From Heligmosomoides polygyrus polygyrus (Eukaryota; Nematoda; Chromadorea; Rhabditida; Heligmosomidae): DNA of 64,000 nt. Shown one piece after another: positions 1 through 10,724 of this stretch (the first letter of the stretch is position 1; every line of letters starts with the position of its first letter). Location of the stretch: assembly GCA_947396885.1 (NCBI GenBank), contig OX377206.1, forward strand, positions 18,719,114 through 18,783,113. The letters run 5' to 3'. The notes under the pieces are model-generated. The model searched no databases. It was given only the letters and a program-made list of their open reading frames with translations, and had not been told where the DNA came from. Made by a program: the position numbers and the translations under genes.

Positions 1-88
1 AGTGAAAAAGAATATCACCCTTCCTATATAAAAGGGTATGGAACAGCTTCTTCTAATCATCGTTCAGAGCGCAATTCGAAATTTTCAG

Positions 89-167
89 CATCGTTCCTCC
101 CATCTACTTGAATCGTAGTGCAAAATTCGAGCACGCCGATCTCCAAAACGCACAAGATGCTGATTAA
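89..167 (+). CDS. terminal exon of a gene entering from the left
   Basis: A T-rich acceptor (attttcag, ending at 88) is followed by one base finishing a split codon, then 25 codons reading IVPPIYLNRSAKFEHADLQ and six more residues, then TAA at 165-167. The peptide is polar and unlike the low-complexity translations around it, so I read it as a last exon. No upstream exon is inside the window and the product is unknown. An overlapping 83-codon frame at 118-369 starts at GTG and is probably spurious. A TATA-like tatataaaag at 27-36 lies inside what would be the intron and is not used as promoter evidence. Confidence 0.35.
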
Positions 168-884
168 CTCTGACGTAAGAGTGAAAAGGATGTTGCTTGA
201 GAAAATGCCCTTAGAAATCAGAAGGCGGAACTACGGTTGGAAGCTCTTCTTCTTGCGCCGTCTCCAATTGCACCGAATCGCGATCGCTACATACTGCAGC
301 AACCCAGCTAATGGCGAGTACAAACCTAGTAGAATTCAAGGAAATTTACGGACAACGAAAGCTGATTAGAGGTCAAAGGATGCTATCTGTTTTCAGAATT
401 AGAATGGTCGTTTGAACCACTTCATACCACTTTTCAAAAACATCTTTAGGAAACACAGCGAAAAAAAGCACCGCATTCAGCATTCTGAGTGCAAACAAAT
501 TTTCATAATTACAAGGTGTATGAAAAGAGGGGTACAGGACCAAATCTTTAGTGTTTTCGACAAAGTTTTTATTTATTTATTTCCAGCGGCATCTAGAAGA
601 AATGGCTTCAGTGGCAAGTCTTATTGTTTGACAGCCTTGAAGGTCTGTATTCCATCAGATTAGCAAGTCAACATTGACAGAAACGACACAGCTATTCAGT
701 AAAAAATGTCACCATTCTTTATGTTGAGCGATTCCACATTCTACGCACTGGGTGGGCCACTTTGGCACAAGAGAAACAAGAGAAGGAAGAACCACAACTC
801 AATTGGTCAACAAAGTTAGAAGGCTATGGCGCCAGTAGCGATGAGTATGCTATCGTTTTACAATTTGGCAACGTAAAGAAATAA
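168..884. other. unassigned AT-rich sequence
   Basis: No protein family, paired splice sites or repeat structure was recognised. AATAAA-type hexamers cluster at about 879-893 but overlap the tail-like sequence of the SINE copy that follows. Confidence 0.5.
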
Positions 885-1465
885 AGAATAAATAAAAGAT
901 AAAGGCGACGCTTACCAATATATTTGGGATGCGCCACATACTACGCTACGGACTTTAATGATTACTATTTTCATTCTGTCTTTCCCTAACTACTTTTTTA
1001 CATAAAAGATGAATAAGGGATACAGTCCGAAATTAATAAAACCTTTTATGGGATTCTAATCACATCACTTCTGGGGGTGTCGTGGAGGCAGTTTGAATAC
1101 GTATTTAGCCTAGACATTGACTTGCGCTCTTCAGACAACGAAAAAGTTAAATGTGTATCTATCCTAATCGGAGGGTGGGGGCATATAGTGAGTTGCTTCG
1201 CAGTTCCCTCGCTTAAGTTTCTTCGAGAGCTACTGTCTTATGATGCAAGGGTATTCATCTAAATTCAAGGTGTGTGATGGCGAGGCATTGGATAACGTAC
1301 ATTGTTGGCACTTTATTGGTGCTCCCTTTCGACTAGGATAGATTCGTCAAGTAATTCATCCTTCCAAAGCAAGTCAGCTACCAATTCAACTGCTTGATTA
1401 GCGTGGCTCAAGCACAACCTCATTCATGATACAGCGCCTCCACCGACTGCGTCATCGCGCACCTT
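885..1465 (-). repeat. degenerate, interrupted tRNA-derived SINE-like copy
   Basis: Three pieces match successive parts of the window's common SINE: 885-947 (tail side, with gggatgcgcc), 1075-1135 (tgtcgtggaggc onward) and about 1350-1465 (ending cgcctccaccgactgcg). Unrelated sequence separates them, including a piece at 1160-1262 shared with 54062-54190. This is one old copy broken by insertion and decay. Confidence 0.45.
1160..1262. repeat. dispersed repeat shared with 54062-54190
   Basis: The stretch from tcctaatcggaggg through gcatatagtg to a block containing cgagag and atgatgc recurs in reverse complement at 54062-54190 with moderate divergence. No coding potential is apparent in either copy. 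Confidence 0.5.
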
Positions 1466-1945
1466 GCTAAGATGCATTGGTAATCAATTAATCAGAACTG
1501 TACTATTCAAGGGTCGTAGATGAACAGTCGGAGACCTGGCATTTTTTGTGCACCACAAATAGAACCTTCGTGATGCGGGTTCCACCCTGGCCAAAAAGCC
1601 TTCTATTCCTTCGGGGTCCGCGAGCTGTATCAGGCTTTTATGTGAAAGATAAAATACTGATTTGCCTATCTGCTAGGCTCTGGAAGCCACTGTAGCCAAA
1701 CCTAACACAGTTCTTTGTTCATTAATTACGACTTGCACTCACGTCTTTCATTGCAGTCGAACTCAGTAAAAGAAGTGCTACCTATTTAGATACCGAAACT
1801 GACATTGGGACACGACTCTGCAAGTAAAAACAAAGCTTAATGAGTGAGCAACAACGTATCGCATTTTCGACGACGACTCTGCTCAAAGCATTGTAATCTT
1901 TCAAAACACTGTTGCCAGTTAGAATGATGTCTAGTTGCGATCAGG

Positions 1946-2026
1946 GCTGCTCTTGGGCCGAGCGGGACTCGATCCCGCACCTTGTGTTTTTCGGCTGGCG
2001 ATGCTACGTCTTGCGCCACCACCATT
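1946..2026 (-). other. tRNA-like sequence (pseudo-tRNA or SINE head)
   Basis: On the minus strand a D-arm-like stem (GGCG/CGCC) is followed by a perfect five-pair T arm, GCGGG-ATCGAGT-CCCGC. The 3' acceptor half TCGGCCC has no matching 5' half and the anticodon arm is weak. It is therefore tRNA-derived but not a functional tRNA gene. Confidence 0.4.
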
Positions 2027-2267
2027 AATCGATCGAGCGGAGGATGCAGGACATACAGACATATCAGCACCCAACCGTGTTATTGGGCTGAGTCGGCCGT
2101 CAGGATGAAACCGGTGAAGCTGAGAGTCTTCCATGAAATGATGCTTTACGTTTTTATTTCAGCCTGGATGACCGTTACAAAAGGTAGAAGCAGTTAAATG
2201 CACGCTTAGATCATAGGTGAGTGCTGATAAGGAAGGTATCGTGGATGCGCCGTTCGATGAAAGAGCG

Positions 2268-2343
2268 CTGGTCTTGTGAAGGCGTAGTATCGCTGCTTGG
2301 AAAGCAGAAAGTTCGAGGGTTCGAGCCTCGCCTGGTGCAATAG
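2268..2343 (+). other. tRNA-like sequence (pseudo-tRNA)
   Basis: A four-pair stem CTGC/GCAG closes a seven-base loop TTGGAAA (nominal anticodon GGA). A perfect five-pair T arm CGAGG-GTTCGAG-CCTCG follows. No pairing acceptor stem is present and a serine-type long variable arm is absent, so a working tRNA is unlikely. It lies about 250 bp from the opposite-strand tRNA-like sequence at 1946-2026. Confidence 0.35.
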
Positions 2344-3145
2344 TTTTGATCGCAACTAAATATCCTTTCAACTGCTTCTATCTTTTATAACAGCCGTTCC
2401 AGGTTTTAACGAAAATGTAAAATACTGTTTTCAGTAAGCTTTTGGGATGAAGGGTCTAGTATATGATACGGAAACGGAACTGCGCGTGTTGACTAGACGT
2501 TGGGACGCACTCGAAAATCAACTAATGATCTCCTAATGATAAGTGTACGCTTGAAATATGAGGAGGCACCTAAACGAAGACGATCACGTGGACAAAGATG
2601 AACACGGATTGAGGCCGGGAAGCCAGAGAACGGAAAACCGACTCATAGAGAAGACATACACATTGTATTCCGTCCAGGATTGAAGAGCATTCTTTATGGA
2701 ATCTATCCCGAAACCACAATCCAGGCTCAGACAAGAATTTATATAGCTGGAGCTTCACTTACTTAGCGTCCTTCAGGATTGTTACGCTTCCTGCGAATGT
2801 TCCAGCCCAGCAGTGATTAGTGCTGGACTAATAGCTCTGATTCTGCTTTTTGCAATTGGACGCAATGCGCGGACCTCGCCAGCCATTCACTAAAAACGGA
2901 TTTGGCTCACTAGAATGCACACAGACTACTTCCGCAATGGCTTTCACCAAAAATAACAGAATCTTGTTACTGCTAGCTGGTCCTAGCATAGATCGTGTTT
3001 GTTTTTCGTTGCTAATGAGGATGGGAACACTTTGGGAACATGGAAGCAAGGGCATGATTTTTGTGGATTAGAACTTCGGGAGAAATTGACTTAGGGAATG
3101 AAGGTAGGCATTTATGCAACCGTTTTTTTATTCTTATTTTAACAG
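2344..3145. other. unassigned sequence
   Basis: Open frames of 60-75 codons occur on both strands (for example 2850-3071 plus and 2828-3055 minus). They overlap each other and lack convincing splice partners, so no gene is called. Confidence 0.4.
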
Positions 3146-3158
3146 TATGAATTGAAAG

Positions 3159-3459
3159 TAAAGGATAAAGGATAAAGGATAAAGGACGGCGTTACTCAAC
3201 CCCTTTTGGGATGCGCCACACATTCTACTTTTACGGGATGTTGTGGAGGCGATTTGAATGCGTATTTGGCCATACAATGACTTGCGGTGGCCAGCCGATG
3301 AACAAGTCAGCGCTTTATCCTTCCCAGACAAGTCTGGTACCAATTCACCGACCCCGGAGGGATGGAAGGCTTGGTTGGCCTGGGAGGGAAATCGAACCAG
3401 GAACTTGGTATCGGGTGCGCGCAACAGTCGCGCCTCCTCCGACTGCGCTACATGCGCCT
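3159..3459 (-). mobile_element. tRNA-derived SINE-like element with 13-bp TSD
   Basis: This near-complete copy is flanked by the exact 13-bp direct repeat tatgaattgaaag at 3146-3158 and 3460-3472. On the minus strand it opens with a Pol III A-box-like tagcgcagtcgg and a B-box-like ggttcgatttcc. It ends in a short (CCTTTAT)n tail, seen on the plus strand as repeated ggataaa. The exact target duplication shows retroposition as a unit, probably recently. It encodes nothing; the 152-codon minus frame across it is fortuitous. Confidence 0.85.
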
Positions 3460-3628
3460 TATGAATTGAAAGCAGGTGGCTATATTGCAGTTTTGGACCG
3501 ACATTAAGTACAGTTTCATCTGGGCAATGCATCGCTCTAGTAAAATAAACTTGGGCGCAATCCCAAAGGACTGGGGAGGACTCCATAATCACTTCTAAAT
3601 TTCTAAAGCACTCCTATTTAAGGATAAG

Positions 3629-3926
3629 GATAAAATGGTAAAGGACGGCGTTACCAAGTTCCTTTTGGGATGTGCCACGCATTCTACTCTTACGGAATAT
3701 CGTGGAGGTGATCTGAATGCGTATTTGGCCATACCGTGACTTGTGGTGGCCAGCCGATGAACAAGTCAGCGTTTTATCCTTCTCAGACCAATCTGGTACC
3801 AATTCACCGACCCCCAAGAGATGGAAGGCTTGGTTGGCCTCCTCCGACTTCGGAACTCCGAACCAGGAACCTGGTATCGGATGCCCGCGACAGCTGGCGC
3901 ATTCTACCGACTGCGCTACACGCGCC
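3629..3926 (-). mobile_element. tRNA-derived SINE-like element with TSD
   Basis: This second copy has the same orientation as 3159-3459, about 170 bp downstream. Direct repeats of the form cctattt[a/g]aggataag flank it (3613-3628 and 3926-3941) and partly merge with the ggataa tail. Compared with its neighbour it carries extra sequence near 3840-3860 and more substitutions. Confidence 0.8.
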
Positions 3927-4424
3927 CTATTTGAGGATAAGCACATACAACACAACATATAAACGAGCTTACCTGATGCCCTCTACAGGAAATAGCGGGT
4001 TCTGTCGCTGTAATATTGAAAAAAAGTTATCAAAGCATGAAGAGGCTTCAGCGACTCCGCTCTTAATCCTCGTTTAAATTCCCGCGCTACCGGAGGCGCG
4101 CGCGTCGACTTATTCAGCGTGGGGCGATACGCAGAGGCGACCCAGAGACGCCTGGGGAGTAATTGTTGTTTTTGTTTGTTTTATTGTTTGTTTTTATTTT
4201 AATGTTTTTGATACCATTTGGCTTCCCCAGGGGACTCTGGGAGCCACCTTATAATAGACTTGCGTCCAGGGACGAGCGGCACGACGCCCAAGTCCGGTTA
4301 TAAGGTGCCCTCCCCCCCTCTTGAGAATTGCACCTAGGCTTGTCGCATTGCAGACGACTAACTACCCTTGAATGGTCAGTGGAATGTTCGCCTCAATAGA
4401 TACACGGTTTCAAAAGAACTAAGG

Positions 4425-4525
4425 ACTGGATGTCTCTCTAGCGAGAAGAATCCATTGGAGCACTCTGGCACGCGACAGGGACGAACGGGACACTGCCGGC
4501 GCCCGCGCGACCAACTTGATGATCA
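4425..4525 (+). pseudogene. RTE-type retrotransposon ORF2 3' end, fragment
   Basis: The plus frame reads [16 protein letters not shown], the last conserved stretch of nematode RTE-family reverse transcriptase polyproteins. The same motif occurs in the minus-strand RTE pseudogene at 50690-52012. Only this C-terminal remnant is present; no RT core lies upstream. Family assignment is from recall of this C-terminal signature. Confidence 0.5.
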
Positions 4526-4537
4526 ACGGTACGATAG

Positions 4538-5041
4538 GTGATACAGTTGAAGGACTGGATAACTCATTTCCCCGGTTCTTGGTGCATAATGAGACCTCAC
4601 AAGCTCTCCCATATGCCATCCAATATGCCATCCATGTCATTGAATAAGGAAGAGCAGACATTTGCAGACGATGTGACTGGTCTTACAGGTAGTTACCGAA
4701 GTGGACCACCAATCACCTTAGCTGAAAGAAACGTGGTCACTTCAGGACCACCAGCCTCAATGCCTTGGAGGTCAGATAGGTCAGATTCTTCAGAAGCCCA
4801 TGAGTGGCAGTTCTTGAATTATTGCTGGACACTCCTTCCGCTTGACATGGGGGTTCCTATCTTTGATCCCGAGGACATCAAGTGCTCTACGTGCCGATGT
4901 ATCACTTTTGGCGTTAAGATACGGAGACAAGGACACCTACAACGTCGATCCTTCATAGCATTGAACACTGTGGTTTCTTCGACAAGTCAGGACGCTGCCT
5001 TCCATAAGGCCATGCAAGTGCTCCTTGATCCTAACACATAG
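4538..5041 (+). CDS. unassigned 167-codon open frame
   Basis: ATG to stop is uninterrupted. I recognise no domain. A FADD tetrapeptide early on recalls the RT active site but has no RT context. The frame directly follows the RTE 3' fragment at 4425-4525, so it may be read-through of retrotransposon-adjacent DNA. No flanking splice sites were convincing. It may be chance. Confidence 0.2.
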   Translation: MIQLKDWITHFPGSWCIMRPHKLSHMPSNMPSMSLNKEEQTFADDVTGLTGSYRSGPPITLAERNVVTSGPPASMPWRSDRSDSSEAHEWQFLNYCWTLLPLDMGVPIFDPEDIKCSTCRCITFGVKIRRQGHLQRRSFIALNTVVSSTSQDAAFHKAMQVLLDPNT

Positions 5042-5224
5042 ACGCTTGTCGGTTTTCCCTAAGTAGTCATTTCCATACTCACTGCATCAGATAGACTACA
5101 CCCGAGGCCGGATTCACGATTGGTAAGCTAGCGAGATTTTTACCAGCAGAGGACAATTGGCAGAAAGCAAGTTTGATATTTACGACATGAATTTGATGAA
5201 TACACACCATTTTCACCTCGAATC

Positions 5225-6075
5225 TTGCCGAATACGTCTTTCACCTTTCAAAGCAGATTGGACACTCTTCTATGCTAGTTTTAAGACTGTTGACATCAAA
5301 GCGAACTCTCTCAAAAAGAAATGGCTTTTAATCAGGTTAAACTACAGACTCAACAAGATGGTTAGAATATTTTTTTTTGTTCAAGGAAAATTTGGAATAA
5401 CTTTCTTTGAATTTTTTTAGTTTGTCTGCCCTTAAAATTAATAAATTTTTTACTTCAGATAAAATTTGTCTTAAAGCACAGTAAAGAAACAAGCATATGC
5501 CTAGAAAAAACAGATTGCGTCATGCATTCAAAAACTCGCCAAATTTTTATTTGATTGATAGTGTAGACGGCAAATGAAAACAAACACATGAGTCATCAAC
5601 GTGAGAAAATTTATTTTCCTTACAGTCGTTTTTGTTATATCGCTAACAGGCATCAAACTCCATGCAAACGAAAATTCTTCTACTAATTGAATAGAAATCG
5701 CATCGTATTGGAAGAGGGCATAGTACGATCTCTTTTTGACACTAAAAAATGGCTGCCTCCCTTCTCAAAGTCTCAATCCATTATTTTCATCAAAAATCTC
5801 AATTTTATAAAATTTCAAACAGTGTGTTCATTAAAAGGTAGGTGAGTTAAAACTTCAATGAAAGCTATACTAATTTTTTTTTGTAACAAAAAAAGTATTC
5901 TAACTTTTTTTAAAGAGTCTCTAGTTTAATGTAGAAAAAAGCTCATTTCGATTTGTAAAAGAGTGGTTTGATTTCAAGAGTCTGATGCAAGCTTGAAAAT
6001 TGATTTAAAAGGTGTCCAATTCGTCCTGAGAAATGTCAAATTTGACCTAAAAAGTGTCCAAGTTGACGTCAAAAC
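5225..6075. repeat. inverted copies of an AT-rich dispersed repeat
   Basis: The left part (about 5240-5400: attggacactc, aagcgaactctc, ggttagaata) reappears inverted at about 5858-6070 (tattctaac, gagctcatttcg-like, gtgtccaattcg). Related copies occur at 7185-7375 and 27140-27345. Short internal blocks of the type cacttttcaaatcaaatt recur. Non-coding, probably an old MITE family. Confidence 0.45.
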
Positions 6076-6149
6076 AGGATAAATCCCAGCATCTCACCGG
6101 ATAGACAACACCGCATATTGCTTATAGAAAACGTCAGGTTTATAAAGAA

Positions 6150-6545
6150 AGCGCTTAATTTAGGTCTCAAACTTCTCCTTTTAAACAGTGCCTACATTTT
6201 TTCATTTTGTGCAGACAGTAGTGTGCTTCTAAATTTTAAATCCTAGAAGAAGCACGAATCAATCGAAACGGCCACTTTGTGAAGAAACTACAACAAGTGT
6301 TCAATCAAAACACAATCAATCGAGCGTAAAATACGAAATTTCATACAAGTGCATGGCGCTCGTGGCCCTGTGCTTTCACATGTGTCTCAAACTTCTTTAA
6401 AAGCTTCTTTAAAAATGTAGGCACTGTTTGAAAGGTTGTAGCATTGCTGCTAGGGAAGCTCTTAAAGAAGTTTGACACTCATGTGAAAGCAAAGGGCCAC
6501 AAGCGCCGTGCACTTGTATGAAATTTTGCATTTTACGCTTAATTT
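6150..6545. repeat. foldback repeat, copy 1
   Basis: The arms at about 6323-6405 and 6457-6540 are reverse complements (gcgtaaaatacgaaatttca against the matching 3' arm, then cacttgtatgaaa). They enclose a loop of about 50 bases. Sequence left of the palindrome (ccactttgtgaagaaacta) recurs inverted near 10430-10510, so this is a dispersed family. Confidence 0.6.
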
Positions 6546-6632
6546 ATAGTAACTCCCAAACTTTGTATGAGACCGAGTCTCAAAAAACACACAATTGTTT
6601 CATAAACTTTTATCCATTACAGAAGGTGAGCT

Positions 6633-7010
6633 ATGACCAGTTGACGTCCAACAACGCACTACATAGGCCGACTCCACCGGCTCTCAGACGTGAACTGGGC
6701 GATCGCTGTTTCACTCGGAGTCAATGGCCCGCAGCTCGGCGCTGGTGTACTCGGGTGAGTTAAAGTAGTTCGTCTTGAGTCGCTGCAGAAGACCATCTTC
6801 GGTCATGTGTAATTTCCGTCGCTCGTCGCTCGTTCGAACTTCCGAATGAGCACGGCGTGGCCTAAACAGCTCCAGTCTTCATTAGGGCGTCAGGAAATAC
6901 TCTTTCTGGAGGCTGTCTGTGAGGCGAAGTCGAAGATCTCAAGCACTGAACCCCTGATTGCTCTCCATCGGTCTCAATGGTCTTTAGGGACAACCGAGCG
7001 AAGACCAAAA
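6633..7010. other. GC-richer island with exon-like frames on both strands
   Basis: On plus, an acceptor-like ccattacag precedes a 126-base open stretch ending at CGG|GTGAGT (about 6622-6756), phase 0 to phase 0. On minus, acceptor-like cttctgcag precedes RLKTNYFNSPEYTSAELR plus four residues and a stop. Only one strand can be the main coding strand and I cannot decide from sequence alone. The composition contrast with its surroundings suggests real or decayed coding DNA. Confidence 0.3.
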
Positions 7011-7665
7011 CGAAGGAAATTGCCTACGTCTCGACACTTGATTAGCTCATCTCTTAAGAATTACAACCTTGCATTCTTCTCCCCCAACGCGGTATCATTA
7101 ATAAATATAAGGATACTAACATCAAATTATAGTCTGTTGGTGTATGCAAGATGTTCATAATATACATAATTTTTTTTACGACGAATTGGAAATTCAAATC
7201 AAATTGTTCAGAAGTCAACTTGGACCCCTTTTACGTCAAATTATACACTCTTATAAGAAGTCTGTAGTTTATCCTGTAAGAAGGTCGTTTCGATTTGGAA
7301 GAGTTTGGTTTGATTTCAAAAGTCTTGAAGCTAACTTAGTAGAATGCCCAATTTGATTTGAAAAGTGTACAATTCGGCACGAAAATGACATATATGGTGC
7401 TCCACGAACACGCATTCCCCTCATATGTATGACGGACGCCCTTAGAAGAGTTAAGTAGATGAGAACTTGGCTGCAGGCTGTTGCAAAAATAGTCTCCGTT
7501 TCGAGGTATGTAAAAACAAATAGGCTTTTTTTACACTAATCATTCCGTCTCAGGAAAGGCTACACATACCGTTCGGTAGGTTTTTTTCTGTTCTTTCAAC
7601 AAAAAAAAAACATGTGGATGTCGCTGTAATTTTTCTAGACTAAATTTCTAGGGCTCCGTAAAATC

Positions 7666-8590
7666 ATGAACCGACGCGTCTATCGAGTCATCACGCTTTA
7701 CGAATTTAAGTTGAGACATTTTGATGCAGAGGCATCCCGTAACCATAGCAGCACTTTTGGGAAGGACTGTCCTTGCGAACGAACGGTGATGCTTTGCTTT
7801 GAAAAATTCGCTTCTGGCGATTTTGACGTCGAAGAAAAACCTAGTGGCGGGAGCAAGTCGCCGCTTGACGATGAAGTTTTGAGAAGAGCCGTCGAAGCAA
7901 ATCCGGAGTCGAATACACATACGTTAGCAGAGGATCTTGGCGTACGTCATGGTACGGTAGCAAGACATTTGGCGAGAATCGGCAAGGTGAAGCAGATGTC
8001 AAAGTGGGCGCCTCATGAGCTGACCGAGGAGCAGCGTCTGGCACGTTTCGACACTTACTCCAACCTGCTAGTTCGTTCTAGAAATGGGCCTCTTGTAAGT
8101 CGTACTATAACTTTTGATGAAAAAGGCGTTCTCTCCACGATAACAGGAAGCGGGATTTGTCTGGGTAGATAATGATGCTCCTCCAATATCCTTTCCAAAA
8201 TCCTTCCTTTACCCTAAAAAAGTTATGCTTACTTTGTGCTGGTGTTGTAGAGGCGTAATCCACTACAGTTTTCTGCAACCTGGTCAGGCAGTCACAGCAG
8301 AGCCTTGCAGCAGTGATTTACACCAAATGTATGAGAAGTTGCAAAAATTGTGGCCGGCAGAAGTGAATAGAGAAGGGCAGGACAACGCAAGGCCATACAC
8401 CTCACAAATCACTCGGCGAAAATTGGCCCATTTAGGTGTCGAAGTTCTCCCTCACCCACCACATTCTTCCGACTTTCCCCCACTGCTTTTTCCGAGCTCT
8501 TGATTCTCATTTGCGTCAAAAACAATTAACTAATTTGGCCGTTGTTGAATACGCCCTCGTTGATTTCGTTAATTCCTGCGATCTCACAAT
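7666..8590 (+). pseudogene. mariner-family transposase, degenerate
   Basis: The N-terminal helix-turn-helix half is open at 7666-8172, ending in the W-A-P-H-E-L-T linker typical of mariner transposases. After a frame change the catalytic half follows: QDNARPYTSQITRRK (second aspartate), then HPPHSSDFPP and RALDSHLRQKQ near the third-aspartate region. Frame breaks near 8095-8225 and 8490 destroy it, and the GDE block of the first aspartate is not intact. Reading stops where the foldback at 8591 begins, so the 3' end was lost or displaced. No TIRs were found. Confidence 0.75.
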
Positions 8591-10046
8591 GAGAGCCTCC
8601 AGGGTGGCCGTGAGCTTTTGCAATGCAATTTTTATTTAAATATTGCAATTATTTAAATTTTTACAGGATGTAGGGTCCCGTGTGGGGAGTTCAAAACCAT
8701 AGATACTTTTTTCGGAATGCTCTTCTGTGGCCGAAAAAAACCGTCTGGACGAGTGATCGCACAGCTCAAAACGTCCTGTTGCCACCCGGTCCGTTGGTGT
8801 AGTAGTAACAGGGTCGCCTCTCGGGCGCACCGAGCGGGTTTGATGGTTCGGTCCCCGGCGCCGTCAATGTCTTTGCACACATCAGATCGTTATTATTATG
8901 GGCTTGCGTGACCAAAAAGAGTCAATTTGTACACGATTAATGCTGTTAGTATTTGAACCTAGCCTTTTTGGGCTTTTGTTTGAGTTACCTCTCAATGGAT
9001 CGTATTTGCACTATATCATTCTATTGGGTCGCTAACATAAAAAAATTCGTGCTCACGTAAAGTAACTGCTTTTATTGCTGACAATGATAACAACAATTTT
9101 GATATAGAACTATGAAACACTTAAAACATTATCGCTTATCACACCAGCAGCATCTTGCCAACGCTAGGGACGAACAATCCTCCTCTCCCTGACAAGGCAT
9201 CATTACTTCTTCTTCGTTGAAGGCATAATCGGTACGCGTAGAGAAGGACCCCGGGTGATCATCAACTTATCCAGCCGCCACCCAAGCGTATGCCAGACAT
9301 GGCCGGAATACCGGAGCGCAGAACTGCCGGTAGATCTGGCTTACAATCTGCAATTGAGCAAATGCGTGCGAATGGAATCCAGTTCGTACGATGTTCTATG
9401 CTATTTACTTACTTTCAGGATGCCATTTCTGCTGTGTTGCAAATTCAAACGAAAGCCCAAAAAGGCTAGGTTCAAATACTGAAAGCATTAATCGAGTACA
9501 AATTGACTGCTGTGATCACGCAAGTGCATAATAATAACGATCCGATGTGTGCAAAAACATTGGCGGCACCGGCGACCGAACCATCAAACTCGCTTGGTGC
9601 ATCTGACAAGGGAGCTCAATGAATATGTGGCAATTTTAAAAGTGACCTATTGAGGGTTGTAGGGATTGTATGAGAAGCACCGTAGTGGTTTTCAAATTTC
9701 CTGTGGACATCTGGGTAGGTCAAAAATTGCAAAAAACCGTATCACTTCAGTGCGGGCTGTTAAAGCAATACTGACGCCTAAACTGCCATGTCGTGGTTAG
9801 AATATAATCTGCAAAAGAGGCGTGAGAGGTGTGAGAGGCGACCCTGTTACCACTACGCCAACGGACCACATCCCGTCGGGTGGCAGCAGGGCGTTATGAG
9901 TTGCGCGCTCACGCGTCCAGACGGTTTTTTTTCGACCACAGAAGAGCATTCCGAAAAGAGTAACTATGGTTTTGGGCTCCCCACACTGGACCCTACATCC
10001 TGTAAAAATTGCATAGCAAAAGCTCACCGCCACTCCGGAGGCTCTC
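8591..10046. mobile_element. foldback element with a tRNA-like sequence in each arm
   Basis: The left arm (8591 to about 8985) and right arm (about 9452 to 10046) are reverse complements: gagagcctcc, tgagcttttgc, ttacaggatgtagggtcc, gaatgctcttctgtgg and ttcaaatactg/cagtatttgaa all match. The left arm has a small AT insertion near 8637. The right arm carries about 235 extra bases (about 9601-9838) that split its tRNA-like segment. The spacer (8986-9451) contains minus-strand coding-like debris but no recognised gene. The element abuts the end of the mariner fossil. Confidence 0.65.
8789..8863 (+). other. tRNA-like sequence in foldback left arm
   Basis: An A-box-like ttggtgtagtag and a B-box-like ggttcggtccc are spaced as in a tRNA gene. 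The right-arm copy keeps a better A box (ttggcgtagtgg) but is split by about 235 bases from its B box. No acceptor stem closes, so it is a Pol III-promoter-bearing tRNA relic rather than a tRNA. Confidence 0.45.
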
Positions 10047-10299
10047 CTTGCTAGTTTTCGTTGTGAAGGATGAGATTCATTACCTGTTCGTTGGTATTGA
10101 TACTGGTGGTTTTCACTTTGACTAATATAGTTGTGTTCAAGCTGAATCACAGCAGTTTGAAGTAAGCGGTCGTTTTCAGCGATTAATTTTGGGACAGGTT
10201 AACAATATTATCTACAGATTTTTCAGCACAAATTTAATGATCGACCAAATCACGGTAAGACAAATCGTGGCTTTATTCAAGTATGAAGGGCTATCTACA

Positions 10300-10690
10300 C
10301 TATAAGGGTGTCTCAAAAGATGCTTGAAAGGTGATAATTTTTCTCACAGTAAATATTCCAAAAAATTTTTGACATTTAAGCGGTGCAGACTGTGTAATGC
10401 ACTCGTCTGAAACCTGGCATTTTACACTCGATTGACTGTTTTTCGTTTTATTACTTGTTATAGTTTTTCCACAAAGTGGTCATATCGATTGCTTTCTGCT
10501 CCTCTTAAGGACTAAAACTTAAAAACGCATTAAGGATTGCGAAAAAGTCGGGATATCCTAAAAATGTAGGCACTATTTGAAAGAATTTTGACATTGCTGC
10601 TGGTGAAGCTCTTGAAGATGTTTGAGACCCATATGAAAGCACAGGGTGACGAGATTATTGTAGCGTGCAAATAGCAAGATTGCGCCATGC
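10300..10690. repeat. dispersed foldback repeat, copy 2 (inverted)
   Basis: The reverse complement of about 10426-10510 matches 6230-6330 (accactttgtgg, caatcgagtgtaaaat). The stretch 10560-10640 (aatgtaggcactatttgaaag, cattgctgctgg) matches the loop and right arm at 6414-6470. It is copy 1's family in a rearranged order. Confidence 0.5.
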
Positions 10691-10724
10691 ACCCGAAACC
10701 CTTCATTTCAGACTCGATTGGATG

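Noticed and set aside
27..36. TATA box tatataaaag as promoter of the first exon
   Set aside because: The exon at 89 begins at a splice acceptor, so the motif would be intronic, and TATA-like words are common in this composition.
1946..2343. Two functional tRNA genes
   Set aside because: T arms are good but acceptor stems do not pair and the anticodon arms are weak or abnormal.
3134..3592. 152-codon minus open frame
   Set aside because: It runs through the SINE at 3159-3459 and its target duplications. Similar frames recur in every SINE copy, so it is a by-product of the repeat.
9255..9482. Small gene in the foldback spacer
   Set aside because: The plus frame is unremarkable. Minus frames look coding-like (for example RGPSLRVPIMPSTKKK) but switch frame and cannot be tied to a family.
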